Below are positions 30,001-41,298 of a DNA stretch of 64,000 nucleotides, piece after piece. The notes beneath the pieces are model-generated. The model had not been told where the DNA came from. It did not search any database and saw nothing but the letters and a program-made list of their open reading frames with translations. Numbering within the stretch: the stretch's first letter is position 1; each line of letters starts with the position of its first letter. The stretch comes from Brevibacillus laterosporus (GTDB lineage: Bacteria; Bacillota; Bacilli; Brevibacillales; Brevibacillaceae): positions 3,652,001 to 3,716,000 of the forward strand of contig CP033464.1 in NCBI GenBank assembly GCA_007833815.1, given 5' to 3'. Made by a program: the position numbers and the translations under genes.

Positions 30001-33000
30001 CTGGATATTCAGGGTCAATCGGTAAAAAGGCTGCGCCTGATTTTAAAATCGCTAACGTGCCTATTACCATGTCTAGCGATCGTTCTACCATGATGCCTAC
30101 AAGCTGATTGGATTGGACACCTTTTTCACGTAGCAATCTCGCAAGCTGGTTCGCTTTTTCATTTAATTCTTGATATGTCAATTGAGTCTGCTCGAACACA
30201 ACAGCTATTTCGTGAGGCAGTCTTTCTACCTGGGCTTCAAATAGTTGTTGGATGGTTTGATCAGGTGAAAACTCAGCTTGCGTATCATTGAACTCCTCGA
30301 TCAAAAGCTGTTTCTCTGCACCTGTTAGCATGTCGATTTCAGACAAGGAGATTTCTGAATTCTCGACTACAGTACGGATGATTTGAAGCCAATGATTTGC
30401 CATTCTTTCTATTGTTTCTTTCTTGTATAAATTCGTGGAATACTCAAAGCAGAACTTCATTTCATTTTTTTCTTCACTTGCCTCTAATGAGAAATCGAAT
30501 TTAGCATGCTTGCCCTTTGGCACATATGGAGTAAACTTCATTTCGTCTATTTCAAAAGAGTTGTGATCCGTGTTTTGTAGAATAAACATGGTGTCAAACA
30601 AAGGATTTCGACTCATATCTCTTGATAGATCGATTTTTTCTACCAATAATTCAAATGGATAATCAGCATTTTCAAAAGCAAGCAAAGCATTGTTCTTTAC
30701 ATCAGCAAGGAATTCCGTGAATGATTTGTTACCCACAGGCTTATTTCTCATTGCCAATGTATTTACAAACATCCCTAGAAGATTTTCTGTATCTGCATGC
30801 GATCTACCCGCGATCGGTGTGCCTATAATAATTTCTTCTTGATCGGAATATTTCGAAAGCAGGACATTGTAAATCGCTACCAAGACCATATAGAGTGTTG
30901 TCCCTCTGTCTGAAGCTATTCGATATAATCCATCTACTAATTCTTTTTCCATCCCGAATGAATAGCGGTCACCTTCAAAGCTTTGGATAGTAGGTCTTGG
31001 ATAATCAGTTGGCAGATTCAAAAGTGTAACTTCTCCTGAAAAAGCAGTCACCCAATAATCTTCCTGCTTTTTAAAAGCTTCGGTTTGGAAGAACTCATTT
31101 TCCCAGACTGCAAAATCTTTATATTGAATTCGAAGCTCAGGAAGTGATTCACCTTGATAAAATCTGGTTAATTCATTAATAAAGATGTTTGAAGATACTC
31201 CATCTGAAATAATATGGTGCATATCAATGAGTAGGTAATGGCGTTCTTTGTTCAGCTTGACTAGACCTACACGAATTAACGGAGCTGATTCAAGAGTAAA
31301 CGGCTGAATGAATTCCTCTATGACCTGCTCAGCTTGCTCTTCTATGGACTCCAAATAGTTTATTTTGATTTTGACATCCTGATTCACACGTTGAACGGCT
31401 TCCCCATTTACGGTATGAAAAGAAGTACGTAGAATTTCATGGCGCTGGACTAAGCTCTCAACTGCCTGTTCAAAGCGCCCATAATCTAACGTACCATCTA
31501 CTACCATTACAGTAGGGATGTTATACCCCGTACCCTCTTGAGAAATTTGGTTTAAAATAATCATTCTCTTTTGTGCGGAAGATACTGGATAAAATTCCTT
31601 ACCTGGTACTGATGGAATAGCTGTATAACTCTCGTCTATATGTCCACCTTCTATATATTTTGCAATTGCTTGAATAGTCGGGGTCTTGAATAGTATTCGT
31701 AGTGGAATATCTACCCCATATTCTTTCTGTATAAGTGAAATAAGACTCATCGCTTTCAAAGAATGGCCACCCAGTGAAAAGAAATGATCATGAATACCGA
31801 TCTGAGGGATACCCAGAACACTTTGCCAAATAATTGCAAGCTTTTGTTCCAGTTCATTGGTAGGAGCTACATACGTTACCCCTGTACCTATCGTTCCTTC
31901 AGGTTTTGGAAGCGATCTTCTATCAATCTTTCCATTGGGTGTAAGCGGGATTTTTTCCAGTGTTACAAAGAAAGAAGGAACCATATAGTCAGGAAGAGTT
32001 TTACCTAAATAATCACGTAGTTCAATATCACTTACTTCTTTACTTTGAACAATATATGCAACCAAATATTTTGCTTGGTTTTCATCGATTCGATCCACTA
32101 CAACCGTTTCTTTTATATCCTTATGGTTGAGTAGGTGTGATTCGATTTCACCAAGCTCTATACGATGACCTCTTATTTTTACCTGTTGATCAATTCTGCC
32201 TAGATATTCAATATTTCCATCTGGCAACCAACGGGCTAAATCACCTGTCCGATACATTTTTTCAGTTGGTTTGAAAGGATTTATACTAAATTTTTCTGCA
32301 GTCAACTCAGCATTATGGATATAGCCTCTTCCCACGTTGGCGCCGGATATAAATAATTCACCTGCAATACCTTGTGGCTGTAGCTTTTGTTCCTCATCCA
32401 AAATGTAAATACCTGTGTTAGAAATTGGTTTACCAATGGACGGGATCTCAGGAATTTCGTTGTTAGGGTCAATTGTATATGTTGTCACAACATGTGTTTC
32501 CGATGGACCATAGTGATTATGCAGATAAACCCGATGATTGCGTAAATATCGTTTCAGCTCAAGAGTTACAACTAATTGTTCCCCAGCAGTAACAATATGT
32601 TTAATGCAAGTTGGGAAAATCGTAGCAAAACCCTTGTCGTTAAAAATAAATTTTAGAAAGGCACCAGGCAATGACAAAATACTAATTTTTTCTCTCTCAA
32701 TGAAGGTAAATAGCTTCTCTACATTACGTCTCATGTCATCAGTAATGAGATACAACTGTCCTCCACTTAGTAATGTAGAAAATATTTCCTGATAGCATAC
32801 ATCAAAACTGCATGTCGTATACTGCAATACTTTTTCATCAAATGAAATATTGGTCTTCGAGAAGGTAAACTGCATCAAGTTAACCATGTTCTTATGTTCA
32901 AGCATGACCCCTTTTGGTTTACCTGTTGTTCCTGATGTATATATGATATAAAACAAGTCATTTGAGCTATTCTGGTTTTCTACATGATCCATACTTTCTA

Positions 33001-34783
33001 GGTTGATGCTACTATCTTGAATGTCCACTATCTCTATTGCAGAAGGACTTTTATGCATTAGATGCCGCTGTGTCAGAAAGAGCTGTACCGCGCTATTCTC
33101 CAACATATAGCTAACTCTTTCTTCTGGATATTCAGGATCGATCGGTACAAATGCCCCACCAGCTTTTAAAACTCCTAATATACCCACAATCATATCAATC
33201 GACCGATCCATCATAAGCCCGACCAACTGATCTGACTTAATTCCTTTTTTTCTTAAGAATCTAGCTAATTGATTAGATTTTTCATCTAATTGTCTGTATG
33301 TTAGTTGCTTATCCTCCAAAACAACAGCGATTTGCTCAGGTGTTCTCTCTGCTTGTTCTACGAATAGCTCATGAATGGTTTTATCCGGATACTGAACTTC
33401 CGTGTTATTTAACTCCACGACCACGTGTTGATATTCCTCTTCCGTGAGCATAGTAATGTCTTTGATCTGCACGTTTGGATTATTTGCTACGCATGCAGCT
33501 ATTTCTTTCATGTGCCCTTCAATTCTTTTCATAAACGTAGTATCGAAAACGGCAGAATTATAGTCTAATCGAATATGGATTTCTTCTCTTGGTTGCACCA
33601 TGATTGTTAAATCATAATTGGTTGGCTCAAACATCTCGACAGAATGAACCGAAAACTCCACCTCTTGCATGACACTATTCTTTTTCAATTCTTCTACAAG
33701 TGGATAATTTTCGATAACAACAATATGATCAAACAAATCTTGTTTTAATTCAGAATGGTTTTGAATCTCATACAAAGGAACATGCTCATACTGCTGAGAA
33801 CTAAGCGTTCTTTGATGAACATCTTTCACAACCTCACCAAAGGATTGATCTTTTTTCGAGTGAACACGCACTGGGAGGGTGTTAATGAAGAGTCCAACCA
33901 TTCTCTCGATACCACTTAATTCAGATGGACGACCTGAAACAACTGACCCAAATATCACATCTGTTGCCGAATTATACTTTTGAAGCACAAGCCCCCAAAT
34001 GGTTTGAAAAACAATCGGAAGTGTCACTTGATTATTTTGAGCGATTTGCTGTAATTGTTGTGTGAGCGAACGACCAAACGAAAAATGATATTGCTTAGGT
34101 AAAAAATCCTCTTGCTCCTTGTCAGCTCCATTTTTTTGTAATACAGCTTGATTTTCATAATTCTCCAGATATTTCAGCCAATACTGAAGTGCTGCTTGTT
34201 GATCTTGTTTCTCCAACCATTTAATAAACGTACTGTATGCTTGCACCGGATGTAACGACAAAGATTTATTATCTTTTAAAGAGAGATAGATCTGTAAGAG
34301 ATCATCAAAAATAATGCTGAAGCACCAACCATCCATAATAATATGATGAAAGCTCCAAATGACCTGATAATCATCCGCGCTCATTTGCAAGATAATTACC
34401 CTCATGAGAGGATCTTTGGTTATATCAAACGTTGCTTTCTGATCATTTCTTCTATATTGTTCAGCTCGTTCTTTCTTTTGTTGCTCATCATACGCGGTCA
34501 AATTATGAAATTGGATGGGAATTGGTCGTTCTTTCAACACTACTTGCACGGGCTTCTTCAATTTCTCATGCAAAAAAGTGGTCCGAAATACATCATATCG
34601 ATCTACTAGCATGTGTAAACTCTTGGTAAAAAGATCAACATCCATTTTTCCTTGGATGGTAATAGACATTTGTACTAAATGTGAGTTATTCTCCCTATTT
34701 AGTAGGGAATGAAACAGCATCCCTTCTTGCATAGGAGACAATACATACATATCCTGGACCTGATCTCTCCTAAAAGTACTCAC
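24020..34783 (-). CDS. Three-module NRPS with epimerase, TycB-like (Pro-Phe-D-Phe)
   Basis: About 3587 aa, order C-A-T-C-A-T-C-A-T-E, adding residues 2-4. Carrier serines lie near residues 1008, 2039 and 3074. Pocket codes: module 1 DVQSVAHVV (Pro, as in TycB1), modules 2 and 3 both DAWTIAGIC (Phe, possibly Trp). The C-terminal epimerase (about 3120-3587) has [22 protein letters not shown] and FNYLGQFD, so residue 4 becomes D. The first C domain ([16 protein letters not shown]) is the type that follows an E domain. I chose GTG at 34783: it follows GAGGGG by 7 nt and gives [13 protein letters not shown], which lines up with the N-terminus of TycB. The longer reading from 34798 adds five residues without a good RBS. 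The two Phe A domains are nearly identical. Confidence 0.96.
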   Translation of the reverse strand: MSTFRRDQVQDMYVLSPMQEGMLFHSLLNRENNSHLVQMSITIQGKMDVDLFTKSLHMLVDRYDVFRTTFLHEKLKKPVQVVLKERPIPIQFHNLTAYDEQQKKERAEQYRRNDQKATFDITKDPLMRVIILQMSADDYQVIWSFHHIIMDGWCFSIIFDDLLQIYLSLKDNKSLSLHPVQAYSTFIKWLEKQDQQAALQYWLKYLENYENQAVLQKNGADKEQEDFLPKQYHFSFGRSLTQQLQQIAQNNQVTLPIVFQTIWGLVLQKYNSATDVIFGSVVSGRPSELSGIERMVGLFINTLPVRVHSKKDQSFGEVVKDVHQRTLSSQQYEHVPLYEIQNHSELKQDLFDHIVVIENYPLVEELKKNSVMQEVEFSVHSVEMFEPTNYDLTIMVQPREEIHIRLDYNSAVFDTTFMKRIEGHMKEIAACVANNPNVQIKDITMLTEEEYQHVVVELNNTEVQYPDKTIHELFVEQAERTPEQIAVVLEDKQLTYRQLDEKSNQLARFLRKKGIKSDQLVGLMMDRSIDMIVGILGVLKAGGAFVPIDPEYPEERVSYMLENSAVQLFLTQRHLMHKSPSAIEIVDIQDSSINLESMDHVENQNSSNDLFYIIYTSGTTGKPKGVMLEHKNMVNLMQFTFSKTNISFDEKVLQYTTCSFDVCYQEIFSTLLSGGQLYLITDDMRRNVEKLFTFIEREKISILSLPGAFLKFIFNDKGFATIFPTCIKHIVTAGEQLVVTLELKRYLRNHRVYLHNHYGPSETHVVTTYTIDPNNEIPEIPSIGKPISNTGIYILDEEQKLQPQGIAGELFISGANVGRGYIHNAELTAEKFSINPFKPTEKMYRTGDLARWLPDGNIEYLGRIDQQVKIRGHRIELGEIESHLLNHKDIKETVVVDRIDENQAKYLVAYIVQSKEVSDIELRDYLGKTLPDYMVPSFFVTLEKIPLTPNGKIDRRSLPKPEGTIGTGVTYVAPTNELEQKLAIIWQSVLGIPQIGIHDHFFSLGGHSLKAMSLISLIQKEYGVDIPLRILFKTPTIQAIAKYIEGGHIDESYTAIPSVPGKEFYPVSSAQKRMIILNQISQEGTGYNIPTVMVVDGTLDYGRFEQAVESLVQRHEILRTSFHTVNGEAVQRVNQDVKIKINYLESIEEQAEQVIEEFIQPFTLESAPLIRVGLVKLNKERHYLLIDMHHIISDGVSSNIFINELTRFYQGESLPELRIQYKDFAVWENEFFQTEAFKKQEDYWVTAFSGEVTLLNLPTDYPRPTIQSFEGDRYSFGMEKELVDGLYRIASDRGTTLYMVLVAIYNVLLSKYSDQEEIIIGTPIAGRSHADTENLLGMFVNTLAMRNKPVGNKSFTEFLADVKNNALLAFENADYPFELLVEKIDLSRDMSRNPLFDTMFILQNTDHNSFEIDEMKFTPYVPKGKHAKFDFSLEASEEKNEMKFCFEYSTNLYKKETIERMANHWLQIIRTVVENSEISLSEIDMLTGAEKQLLIEEFNDTQAEFSPDQTIQQLFEAQVERLPHEIAVVFEQTQLTYQELNEKANQLARLLREKGVQSNQLVGIMVERSLDMVIGTLAILKSGAAFLPIDPEYPEDRIRYMIEDSQAKWVLAQPHVMNKVACNTEFINVGDQVIDGMARTNLLPISQPTDLAYVIYTSGTTGKPKGVMLEHTGIANLKTFFENGLGVSEQDHIGQFASNSFDASVWEMFMALSTGARLTIISKETITDFMKFENYVSQQGITVLTLPPTYVIHLEPERIPCLRTLITAGSATSFGLVNKWKDKVTYINGYGPTETSICATYWKAHAEENAGQSVPIGVPVQNAQVYIVDQRHQLQAIGEVGEMCVGGVGLARGYWNRPELTAEKFVDNPFVPGEKMYKTGDLARWLPDGNIEYLGRIDHQVKIRGHRVELGEIESLLLQHHQIKEAAVLAREDHQGQSYLCAYIVSDENVAMAEIRGYVADELPNYMIPSYFVQLDKMPLTPNDKIDRKALPEPDKNQDSGKAYDAPRNELEQSLTEIWQEVLGIKKIGIKDNFFELGGDSLKAMSVITQMHKKLQIELPLKVLFEAQIIASLSEYVSQSEKKLFTSIPSVPQQEYYPISSAQKRMYILHQLEGLGISYNMPGMMVIEGTLNKDRFKHALQKVINRHESLRTSYLVIKEQIVQSIQEHVELDMGYMIASEHEISEIFHSFVKPFDLTVSPLCRGGLVKVGEERHIFLFDVHHIASDGTSIGIILKEVADIYEGRELPHLPIQYKDFSVWQNEYFQTDAIKEQEDYWLSTFVGEIPIVNLPTDYPRPSIQSFDGDQFMMGMGKEIFDGLHKVAAEAGTTRYMVLLAAYNVLLSKYSDQEDIIVGAPITGRSHADLENVVGMFVNTLAMRNKPAGNKTFKEFLKEVKQNALQAYENQDYPFEELVEKLQLERDPSRNPLFDTMFILQNSDVETRTFDQLVMRPYEQGDSVAVSKFDMAFHMTEGPEEILFRIEYGTKLFTRKTIERIAGHFLQVVRTIIANMEVPLSEIDMLTEAEKQLLLVEFNNHSADFSSDQTIQQLFEAQVEKHPHEIAVVFEQTQLTYQELNEKANQLARLLREKGVQSNQLVGIMVERSLDMVIGTLAILKSGAAFLPIDPEYPEDRIRYMIEDSQTKWVLAQSHVMNKASSDAEFINVSSQLPATIATTNLDSITQPTDLAYVIYTSGTTGKPKGVMLEHTGIANLKTFFENSLGVSEQDRIGQFASNSFDASVWEMFMALSTGARLDIISRDTINDFVKFENYVNQQGITVLTLPPTYVIHLEPERLSTLRTLITAGSATSFGLVNKWKDKVTYINGYGPTETSICATCWKAHAEENAGQSVPIGVPIQNAQVYIVDQRHQLQGIGEVGEMCVGGVGLARGYWNRPELTAEKFVDNPFVPGEKMYKTGDLARWLPDGNIEYLGRIDHQVKIRGHRVELGEIESLLLEHHLIKEAAVLAREDHQGQSYLCAYFVSDEAVSVAEVRGYIADELPNYMIPAYFVQLDKMPLTPNDKIDRKALPEPDKNHDTGKAYDAPRNDLEQLVTEIWQEVLGLEKIGIKDNFFELGGDSIKAIQVLTRLTTAGWKLEMKDLFQNPAIEQVIPFVTPNHRKSNQGVVEGEIELTPIQSWFFTSQFTDMHQWNQAVMLHGENGFDEDAVALVFQKIVEHHDALRMVYKRENDRIIQWNRGIENEKFQLHKFDVREEENVNEKILELTNEIQSSIDLTEGPLMKVAIFQTKEGDQMLIAIHHLVIDGVSWRILFEDFATAYSQALQKQEITFPDKTDSFKDWSIQMQKYANSELIIKEVEYWEKLEKTAKVTMLPRDFEVAENKQKNTRILKTELTMEQTENLLRNVNHSYHTEVNDILLTAVGLTFKDWAKTNQMIINLEGHGREDILNDMNISRTVGWFTSQYPVVLDLEKSEDISLQIKLVKENLRHIPNKGIGYDILRYVTIKELRPSLSFGLQPEVSFNYLGQFDSDVKTGVFSLSQNETGNLFSPESERPFLLDISSVVESGKLQISIGYNSLQYKEETIAALAEMYKKHLLLIIDHCMSKEVGELTPSDLGDDDLSFEDLENILELI

Positions 34784-34878
34784 CCAAGCACCCCTCACTT
34801 CTTATTTTTTGCCTTTCATACAATAATATGGAACGAAACTATATGCATATCCCTCAAAGCTCTATAGCTAACTATTTA

Positions 34879-37800
34879 TTACTTTATTGACTCTTCTAAC
34901 AGACTGAAAATATCATCCACATCTTCTAATTCTAATCCCTTAATACTAAAATCACTTGGAGTACGTTCTGTTTCTTGTTTCTGCACACAATGCGTAATCA
35001 AACGAAGGAGATGATGCTTATATCTCTCGCTAAGTTTTATAATCGATTCTTCCTTATATTGTTGGTCACTATAAGAAAACGATAGGTTCAATCTCCTGCC
35101 TTCAATGACTCCCGTGATATTTAGAACCATATAACTCTCCGTATCTGGACTAATATTATTCTTACCGTCAGCTCCAAGAGAATTTCCTCCACTATATGGA
35201 GAACGGATAAACGATTTACGATCTAAATCAGAGTCAAATTGTCCTAAATAATTGAAAGTAATTTCGGGTGTCAGTTTAAAGGATAGAGAAGGTTTCAATT
35301 CTTTTGTTGTGATATATTTTAAAATTTCATAACCAATACCTTTGTTAGGTATCTTACGCAGATTCTCTTTTACAACCTTTATATGGTAGGAAAGATCATC
35401 TGATTTGTGCATATCAAGTAAAACAGGATATTGGGAAGTAAACCAGCCTACTGTTCTTGAAATATGAGCCTGTTCGATGATTTCCTCACGCCCATGCCCC
35501 TCTAAATTGATTAAGATTTGATCTGTCTTAGCCCACTCTTGTAACGTAAGTCCCAATGCGGATAATAAAATATCATTAATTTCTGTTCGATAAGCATGAT
35601 TCACATTTTTCAACAAGTTATCCGTCTCTTCTAGTGATAATTCCATTTTCATATGGTGTATACTACTTTGTTTGACTGAGGTATTCTCAAAGTCTTTGGG
35701 AAGTGGAGCATTATTTGCAGTTGATTCAAGCATTTCCCAATAGGAGATTTCGTTTAATAACTCTTTACTATTGGCATATTCCTTTAGTTGCAATGACCAG
35801 TCTCTAAATGAATCCGTTTTTTCAGGTAAACAAATCTCTTTATGCTCCAAGCCTTGTGCATAAGCCGTACCTATATCTTCAAACAATATTCTCCATGAGA
35901 TGCCATCTACTACCAAATGATGAATGGCAATAAATAGGTGATCGCCGTTTTGGGTATGAAATAACGCAAGCTTTACTAACGGGCCTTCATTTAAATTGAT
36001 CTGACTTTGTAAACGACAGGACTCCTCATAGATCGCTTGCTGCTCATCCGGATGAGCACGTAAATCGAGTGTAAAAAAGTCGTATAACGAACCTTCTCTA
36101 CCACGATTTATTTGGCTCACATTCCCGTTTTGCTGTTTATACACCATGCGAAGAGCATCATGATGATCAATAATTTTGTCAAAAACCTTTCGAATGAGAG
36201 ATTCATCAATTCCATTTGAATGATAAAGCACATAAGATTGGTTAAAATGATGCATGTCAGTAAATTGTTGATCAAAGAACCAGCGTTGGATAGGAGTCAA
36301 TCCCACTTCCCCCTCCACGATTCCTTGTTCACTCTTTCTATTGGTACTTTTTAATAAAGGTACAAGCTCTTTAATTGTTGGATGCTTGAGTAAGTCCTTT
36401 GTCTCCAGCTTTAGCTGATGGGCATACAATCGGGCAGCTACTTGGATGGCTTTAATAGAATCCCCGCCAAGTGTATAAAAGTTATCTGTAATACCGACTC
36501 GGTTACTCCCTAATACGCTCTGCCAAATATCTGCAAGAATTTCTTCTTTTTCAGTAGTCGGCGCTTCAAATTCTGTCGTTTCTAGATAGGTAGTATCAGG
36601 CTCAGGCAATGCTTTTCGATCAATTTTATCATTAGGTGTCAGCGGCATTTTATCTAGGCGTACAAAATAAGAAGGGATCATGTACATCGGAAGTTCTCTT
36701 GCTACATACTCTCTTAGCTCTGCAATCGAAATTTGCTCTGTTTCGATGAAGTAGGCACATAAGTATGCTTGTTCATGCGCATCTTTCCTGGCAATGACAG
36801 CAGCCTCTTTTATCTTGTAATGCCGGTATAAAACAGTTTCTACTTCTCCTAATTCAACTCTGTGACCCCTGATTTTTACTTGATGGTCCATACGTCCTAC
36901 ATACTCAATCGTGCCATCGGGAAACCATTTCGCTAAATCCCCCGTTCTGTACATTTTTTCACCTGGTACAAACGGATTAGTGACAAATTTTTCAGTAGTT
37001 AAATCTGGACGATTCCAATATCCTCTAGCTAATCCAATTCCACTAATACATAGCTCACCAATTTCACCACATGGTACGTTTTCTAGAGCTTGATTGACTA
37101 TATAAATCTGTGTATTTTGGATGGGTGATCCAATCGGAACCGACTGCTTTTCTACTTCTTCTGATTTTGCTATCCATGTGGTCGCACAAATACTGGATTC
37201 GGTTGGACCATATGCATTGATATATGTTAATTTATCTTTCCATTTATTCACTAGGGGAAAAGAAGTAGCTGAACCGGCAGTGATTAGCTTGCGTAAGAAT
37301 AAAATACGGTCTGGATCTAAATGAATAAGATACGTAGGTGGTAATGTAATAATAGAAATTTCATTTTGGTTCATATATGCTTCAAATGTCACGAAATCGT
37401 TTATAGTATCCTTAGGAATGATGTACAAGCTAGCGCCTGTTAATAATGCCATAAAGAATTCCGACACAGATGCATCAAAAGAGATGCTGGCAAACTGTCC
37501 AACCCGGTCTTCAGGTGTGATTTCAAGAATTTTTTTAAAATAATCGATTAAGTTTGCAATTCCTTTATGCTCCAGCATTGTTCCCTTTGGATTGCCAGTA
37601 GTACCAGATGTATATATAACATAGGCTAAATCACTAACATTACACGGCAGATTAAGGTTTACATCATCTTGTATGATCATTGTCTGCTCTTCAAGAGTAA
37701 CAACTTGCTCATGAAAATCAGCTTCACGAATAAGGCCCACTAGAGACTTCTGAGTTAGTACAATTTTGGCTTGACTATCCCTGAGCATATATTGAATTCT

Positions 37801-38106
37801 TTCTTGTGGATATTCAATATCAATGGGAACATATGCCCCACCAGCTTTTAAAATCGCTAAAATAGAGATGACCATGTCTATTGATCTTTCCATAAAAATC
37901 CCGACAATATGGTCTGTTTGAACGCCTTTTTCAATCAATAATCGTGCGAGTTGATTCGCCTTGCAATTAATCTCTCGATAGGTAAGTTTTTCTTTTTCAA
38001 AGATGATGGCAGGATTGTCTGGGGTCTTCTCAACTTGATCTTCAAAAAGTTGATGAATTGTTTTATCATACGGGTACGGTGTGGTTCGTGTATGACTGTT
38101 CACCAT
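34879..38106 (-). CDS. Initiation NRPS A-T-E, TycA/GrsA-like (predicted D-Tyr)
   Basis: 1075 aa with a stand-alone loading architecture. The adenylation domain (about 25-520) includes [11 protein letters not shown] and the core lysine in NDKIDRKAL. The carrier domain has GGDS near residue 550. The epimerase (about 600-1060) has [22 protein letters not shown] and FNYLGQFD. There is no C domain, so it starts the chain. The pocket reads DASTIAAIC. TycA/GrsA have DAWTIAA(V/I)C for Phe; here Trp239 is Ser (FDASVSEF), and the code is one conservative step per differing site from a listed Tyr code, DASTVAAVC. That predicts Tyr, delivered as D-Tyr, as expected for loloatin. ATG at 38106 follows AGGAGG. 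It is the first gene of the operon; the C-terminal tail probably docks to the next synthetase. Confidence 0.95.
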   Translation of the reverse strand: MVNSHTRTTPYPYDKTIHQLFEDQVEKTPDNPAIIFEKEKLTYREINCKANQLARLLIEKGVQTDHIVGIFMERSIDMVISILAILKAGGAYVPIDIEYPQERIQYMLRDSQAKIVLTQKSLVGLIREADFHEQVVTLEEQTMIIQDDVNLNLPCNVSDLAYVIYTSGTTGNPKGTMLEHKGIANLIDYFKKILEITPEDRVGQFASISFDASVSEFFMALLTGASLYIIPKDTINDFVTFEAYMNQNEISIITLPPTYLIHLDPDRILFLRKLITAGSATSFPLVNKWKDKLTYINAYGPTESSICATTWIAKSEEVEKQSVPIGSPIQNTQIYIVNQALENVPCGEIGELCISGIGLARGYWNRPDLTTEKFVTNPFVPGEKMYRTGDLAKWFPDGTIEYVGRMDHQVKIRGHRVELGEVETVLYRHYKIKEAAVIARKDAHEQAYLCAYFIETEQISIAELREYVARELPMYMIPSYFVRLDKMPLTPNDKIDRKALPEPDTTYLETTEFEAPTTEKEEILADIWQSVLGSNRVGITDNFYTLGGDSIKAIQVAARLYAHQLKLETKDLLKHPTIKELVPLLKSTNRKSEQGIVEGEVGLTPIQRWFFDQQFTDMHHFNQSYVLYHSNGIDESLIRKVFDKIIDHHDALRMVYKQQNGNVSQINRGREGSLYDFFTLDLRAHPDEQQAIYEESCRLQSQINLNEGPLVKLALFHTQNGDHLFIAIHHLVVDGISWRILFEDIGTAYAQGLEHKEICLPEKTDSFRDWSLQLKEYANSKELLNEISYWEMLESTANNAPLPKDFENTSVKQSSIHHMKMELSLEETDNLLKNVNHAYRTEINDILLSALGLTLQEWAKTDQILINLEGHGREEIIEQAHISRTVGWFTSQYPVLLDMHKSDDLSYHIKVVKENLRKIPNKGIGYEILKYITTKELKPSLSFKLTPEITFNYLGQFDSDLDRKSFIRSPYSGGNSLGADGKNNISPDTESYMVLNITGVIEGRRLNLSFSYSDQQYKEESIIKLSERYKHHLLRLITHCVQKQETERTPSDFSIKGLELEDVDDIFSLLEESIK

Positions 38107-38756
38107 TACAGTTTAACCTCCTGTGATCGGACAAATTCTACAGTACTATGATCATGTCATCAATTAATTGTACTGACGATATGTAACACCTCCTCGTATT
38201 CACCTTTACGTGAGTTCAAATGGGATGTATTTTCAGGTAGCGGTTTACTCAATATTATAGAAACGAAAATATGAATTTGTTTTATAAATTTAAAAAAGCA
38301 GGAGTCTATCACAGAGGGAACTTTGTGTAGGTCTAAGAGGTTACATTGAGGATTGTTCACGCCATCTACAGCATTTTCTATATCTTTTTAGTAACATAAT
38401 GGATTTTTTGTTAAATCCTATAACTAACTCTTACTTATACTATATCGGTCATAGTAGAAATAATCATCAATCTTTTGTAATAATCCTATGAATTATAAAA
38501 CCCGAAATATTACGAAAATAAAATGTTACTTTTTCTCCAAGCATCCGTTTCACTGCTCTTGCCCGAAAAATTGTTTCTGCTGGAAACCACTATTTAGCAA
38601 AGTGGTATTACTCACCTAGTTTTACAAAACTTGACTTTTTATGTATTATATCTAAATTTACAATATCTTTCACGCAATTACAATAAACGGATAATAAGTC
38701 TTAATATTCTGACAATTATACCAATATCTTAACAATCCCTTGCCAGATCGATAAAA
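38107..38756 (-). promoter_or_regulatory. Long AT-rich leader region of the NRPS operon
   Basis: About 650 bp without a convincing gene lies between the NRPS1 start and the terminator at 38761. It must contain the operon promoter. TATAAT-like hexamers occur on the minus strand at 38650-38645 and 38259-38254, but neither has a good -35 box at the right distance, so I cannot place the start. A small hairpin (ACCACT/AGTGGT) lies at about 38586-38605 and GGATTT/AAATCC at 38401-38418. The high AT content would suit a transition-state regulator such as AbrB, which controls tyrocidine genes; that is inference. Confidence 0.5.
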
Positions 38757-38760
38757 AATC

Positions 38761-38784
38761 AAGACCTTTCTTGTGGAAGGTCTT
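38761..38784. terminator. Bidirectional intrinsic terminator
   Basis: AAGACCTT (38761-38768) pairs with AAGGTCTT (38777-38784) over an 8-nt loop. T-rich tails lie on both sides: AATTTTTTA downstream on plus and GATTTTTTA downstream on minus. It ends the oxidoreductase gene at 38839 and insulates it from the NRPS leader. Confidence 0.85.
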
Positions 38785-38838
38785 AATTTTTTACTTTATT
38801 CTATTTATTCCTTATTCTAGTTTACATTTATTTTATTT

Positions 38839-39855
38839 CTAACAATCTGCTACTTTTACTAATTGTTTTCCTGTATTATCTCCAGAAAACAGTCCCAAGA
38901 AAGCCTTAGGTGCGTTTTCAAGTCCTTCCACAATATTCTCTGAATATTTGATTTTTCCCTCTTTTATCCACTGGGCCATTTGAGTCATTCCTTCTTCATA
39001 ACGATCTGTGTATTGACCCACCAAAAAGCCTTTCATTGTAGCCATTTTTCTTAGAAGCTGTACTTGTATTCTTGGCCCAACATCTTGCTTCTCTGAATTG
39101 TATAGAGATATCTGACCACAAATGGGGATGCGCGCTCCCTGAGTAATTAAGCTTAAGACAGCGTCTGATATTGTACCACCCACGTTATCAAAATAAATAT
39201 CAACACCGTTTGGACATGCTTTCGCTAATTCTAGTTGGATATTTGATGTTGTTTTGTAATTAATTGCTGTATCAAATCCGAGCTCTTCGATTAAATAACG
39301 GATTTTTTCATCTGAACCAGCAATCCCTACAACCCGTGCGCCTTTCATTTTTGCTAGTTGTCCCACAAGCATCCCAACTGCTCCTGCCGCACCAGAAATG
39401 ACAACAGTTTCCCCTTCCTGAGGTTGACCGATATCTAATAGACCAAAATAAGCAGTCATACCAGGCATCCCGAGTACACCCAAAGCAGTTGTAATCGGTG
39501 CTAAATCAGCATCTATTTTTTTTACTTGATTAGCATCAGCTACTGAGTAATTTTGCCATCCCAAGTGTCCGAGAACAACATCCCCTACTTGAAAATCTGA
39601 TGATTTCGTTTCTATGACTTCTCCAATTACTCCACCTGTAAGAACTTCATTTAGTTGAAATGGAGGTATGTATGATTCTTGATTATTCATTCGACCTCTC
39701 ATGTAAGGATCAACAGATAAGTAAAGCGTACGTATCAAAAGTTGATTGTCATTTGGTTGAGGAATAGAGGATGTGATGATTGCAAAATTGTTGCTAGTTG
39801 GAGTGCCAACTGGTCTACTTGTAAGTAAAATTTGATTATTGGTTGCTTCATTCAT
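38839..39855 (-). CDS. NADP-dependent MDR oxidoreductase (YfmJ/CurA/PTGR type)
   Basis: 338 aa, a zinc-free medium-chain dehydrogenase/reductase. The N-terminal GroES-like catalytic domain contains DPYMRGRMN, and the Rossmann domain has the dinucleotide motif GAAGAVGMLVGQLAK near residue 158. A GMPGMTAYFGL motif precedes it, as in the enone-reductase branch (B. subtilis YfmJ, E. coli CurA, prostaglandin reductases). These enzymes reduce alpha,beta-unsaturated ketones or aldehydes with NADPH in the cytosol. ATG at 39855 follows GGGAGG. It is divergent from a TetR-family gene 177 bp away, which probably regulates it, and ends in its own terminator, so I do not assign it to the NRPS operon. Confidence 0.9.
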   Translation of the reverse strand: MNEATNNQILLTSRPVGTPTSNNFAIITSSIPQPNDNQLLIRTLYLSVDPYMRGRMNNQESYIPPFQLNEVLTGGVIGEVIETKSSDFQVGDVVLGHLGWQNYSVADANQVKKIDADLAPITTALGVLGMPGMTAYFGLLDIGQPQEGETVVISGAAGAVGMLVGQLAKMKGARVVGIAGSDEKIRYLIEELGFDTAINYKTTSNIQLELAKACPNGVDIYFDNVGGTISDAVLSLITQGARIPICGQISLYNSEKQDVGPRIQVQLLRKMATMKGFLVGQYTDRYEEGMTQMAQWIKEGKIKYSENIVEGLENAPKAFLGLFSGDNTGKQLVKVADC

Positions 39856-40032
39856 TTGTAATATCCTCCCTAATTTTTACTATAATTCCATCTTTTCATG
39901 CCTATCTTACCATACAAAATGAATTAATTAAACTTTTTTTGTTTATTTAGTATAGTTAAATGTTAGTGGCATGTTTATTTTATGAGATTGCGTTATAATG
40001 TATTTTGATGTTCTAGATTGGGAGGCATTGTA

Positions 40033-40710
40033 GTGAGAAACACTCGTGGCAGATCACGAATAAATGAGCAAGAAATGAAAAAAGAGTTGATTATTAAAAT
40101 TCTCCCCTTTATTAAGAAGCAAAGGATCAGCTCGTTAAAAATTGAAGACATGGCAAAGTATATGGATATCAGTAAAGCAACCATGTATAAATATTTTTCT
40201 TCAAAAAAAGAAATCATAGAATCTACAGTAGAAGTGTACGTGGATTATATTCTTAAGAACTTTAATGAGCTATCAGAGAACCTGTCTGTTTCTTATGTTC
40301 GACGTTTTCAAAAAGCTTTTGAAAACTCAGTTGTACTCGCCATTTTTTTATCTGATCTATTATTACAGGATCTAAAAAACATGTATCCTCATTTATACCA
40401 GCAAATTGTTGAAGCGCAGAAAGTGCGTAACGATCATTTAAAAAAGTTTTATGAAGCTGGTCATAGCGAAGGCGTATTTCTTCCTGTTAATCCTTCATTA
40501 TTGATTGTTCAGGATGAACTTTTACTGCAAAATTTGCTCAATCCTGTTTTTTTGGTACAGCACCACATGACACTAGAGCAAGCATTATTTGATTATTATC
40601 AGATGAAAAAGCATCAGCTACTCAAGCCTGAAGTCATACCAAACGTAGATGACTCAGTCATTCCCATGCAGTTGGGGAAATGTATTCAAAAAATAACGTG
40701 GGCTGAGTAA
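40033..40710 (+). CDS. TetR/AcrR-family transcriptional regulator
   Basis: 225 aa. The N-terminal helix-turn-helix covers about residues 20-65 (SLKIEDMAKYMDISKATMYKYFSSK), the typical TetR DNA-binding fold, followed by a helical ligand-binding domain of no recognisable specificity. I chose GTG at 40033 because GGGAGG lies 8 nt upstream; the longer frame from TTG at 40018 would start inside that RBS. It is transcribed away from the MDR oxidoreductase gene, so it probably represses that gene and itself from the shared intergenic region, perhaps in response to a reactive carbonyl or electrophile. It ends 60 bp before a strong bidirectional terminator. Confidence 0.9.
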   Translation: MRNTRGRSRINEQEMKKELIIKILPFIKKQRISSLKIEDMAKYMDISKATMYKYFSSKKEIIESTVEVYVDYILKNFNELSENLSVSYVRRFQKAFENSVVLAIFLSDLLLQDLKNMYPHLYQQIVEAQKVRNDHLKKFYEAGHSEGVFLPVNPSLLIVQDELLLQNLLNPVFLVQHHMTLEQALFDYYQMKKHQLLKPEVIPNVDDSVIPMQLGKCIQKITWAE

Positions 40711-40770
40711 CTCAGTTCATAGAGAAATAAGAATAAGATTCAGGTTCCACATTTAAAGATGGTTAATAAA

Positions 40771-40825
40771 AAACACAAAAAACCTGAAGGAGAATCTTCA
40801 TGCTCCCTCCAGGTTTTTTGTGTTT
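40771..40825. terminator. Long bidirectional terminator after the TetR gene
   Basis: Arms of about 22 nt (40771-40792 and 40803-40825) pair almost perfectly, including CACAAAAAACCTG against CAGGTTTTTTGTG. The A and T runs inside the arms provide a U tract in either direction. Confidence 0.85.
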
Positions 40826-40845
40826 AATAGCTTGGTTTTCTGTTA

Positions 40846-41168
40846 AAAATGCCGAAATTCTCAATATAGGAACATTTGTTCTAAAACGTATTATTCTATT
40901 TACATGCCGCTATTAGTTCGAATAGTAAACACCTTCTAATCCTTATACCTATACGATTTCAGTGGTAGTATACAGACAGATATACTAAATCCAAAGCTAG
41001 TATATACATGTTGTTTTAGACTTTCACCAAAAGAACGAAATAGGTATTTACATTCCCCAAAATCAAGAAAAGTCCGTTAATTTTTAACTTTAATTTCCTT
41101 AAAGTCCATTAAAATCCTTTATAAAAAGATTAGAAATGCCGATTTTCACGGCACAGGAACACAAGTTC
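40846..41168. repeat. Two imperfect 35-bp repeats, each carrying GAAC-N4-GTTC
   Basis: The 470-bp stretch from 40826 to 41298 has no gene that I can support. It holds two related copies, at about 40847-40882 and 41134-41169. Both begin ATGCCGA, have a variable middle, and end AGGAACnnnnGTTCTA. The dyads are GAACATTTGTTC (40870-40881) and GAACACAAGTTC (41157-41168). GAAC-N4-GTTC is the core of the Bacillus LexA (DinR) box, but no SOS gene starts beside either copy. They may be remnants of a duplicated promoter region. Confidence 0.5.
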
Positions 41169-41298
41169 TATTTGGCTGTTATTCATTTTAGAAGACCGTT
41201 TTTCTTGATACCTACCAATTGTCCACTCGACTCTGTATAACCACTCTTAAAGTAAGCTCCACAACAGAGCTATGTTGATACGTAAAACAGGCCGCCTC

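Noticed and set aside
5620-33000. Numerous plus-strand and off-frame open frames of 60-120 aa within the NRPS genes
   Set aside because: They run antisense or out of frame to well-defined C, A and T domains and repeat with the modules, as expected for shadows.
34784-34798. GTG start five codons upstream for the three-module NRPS
   Set aside because: The start at 34783 has GAGGGG at good spacing and matches the TycB N-terminus; the longer form has neither.
4446-38106. Identity as gramicidin S or tyrocidine synthetase
   Set aside because: Gramicidin S needs five modules in two proteins. Tyrocidine needs Phe at 1 and Gln at 6, while the pockets here read Tyr and Asp.
38160-38360. Open frame of 66 aa on minus in the NRPS leader region
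   Set aside because: No RBS at its start and no recognisable family; composition is that of AT-rich intergenic DNA.
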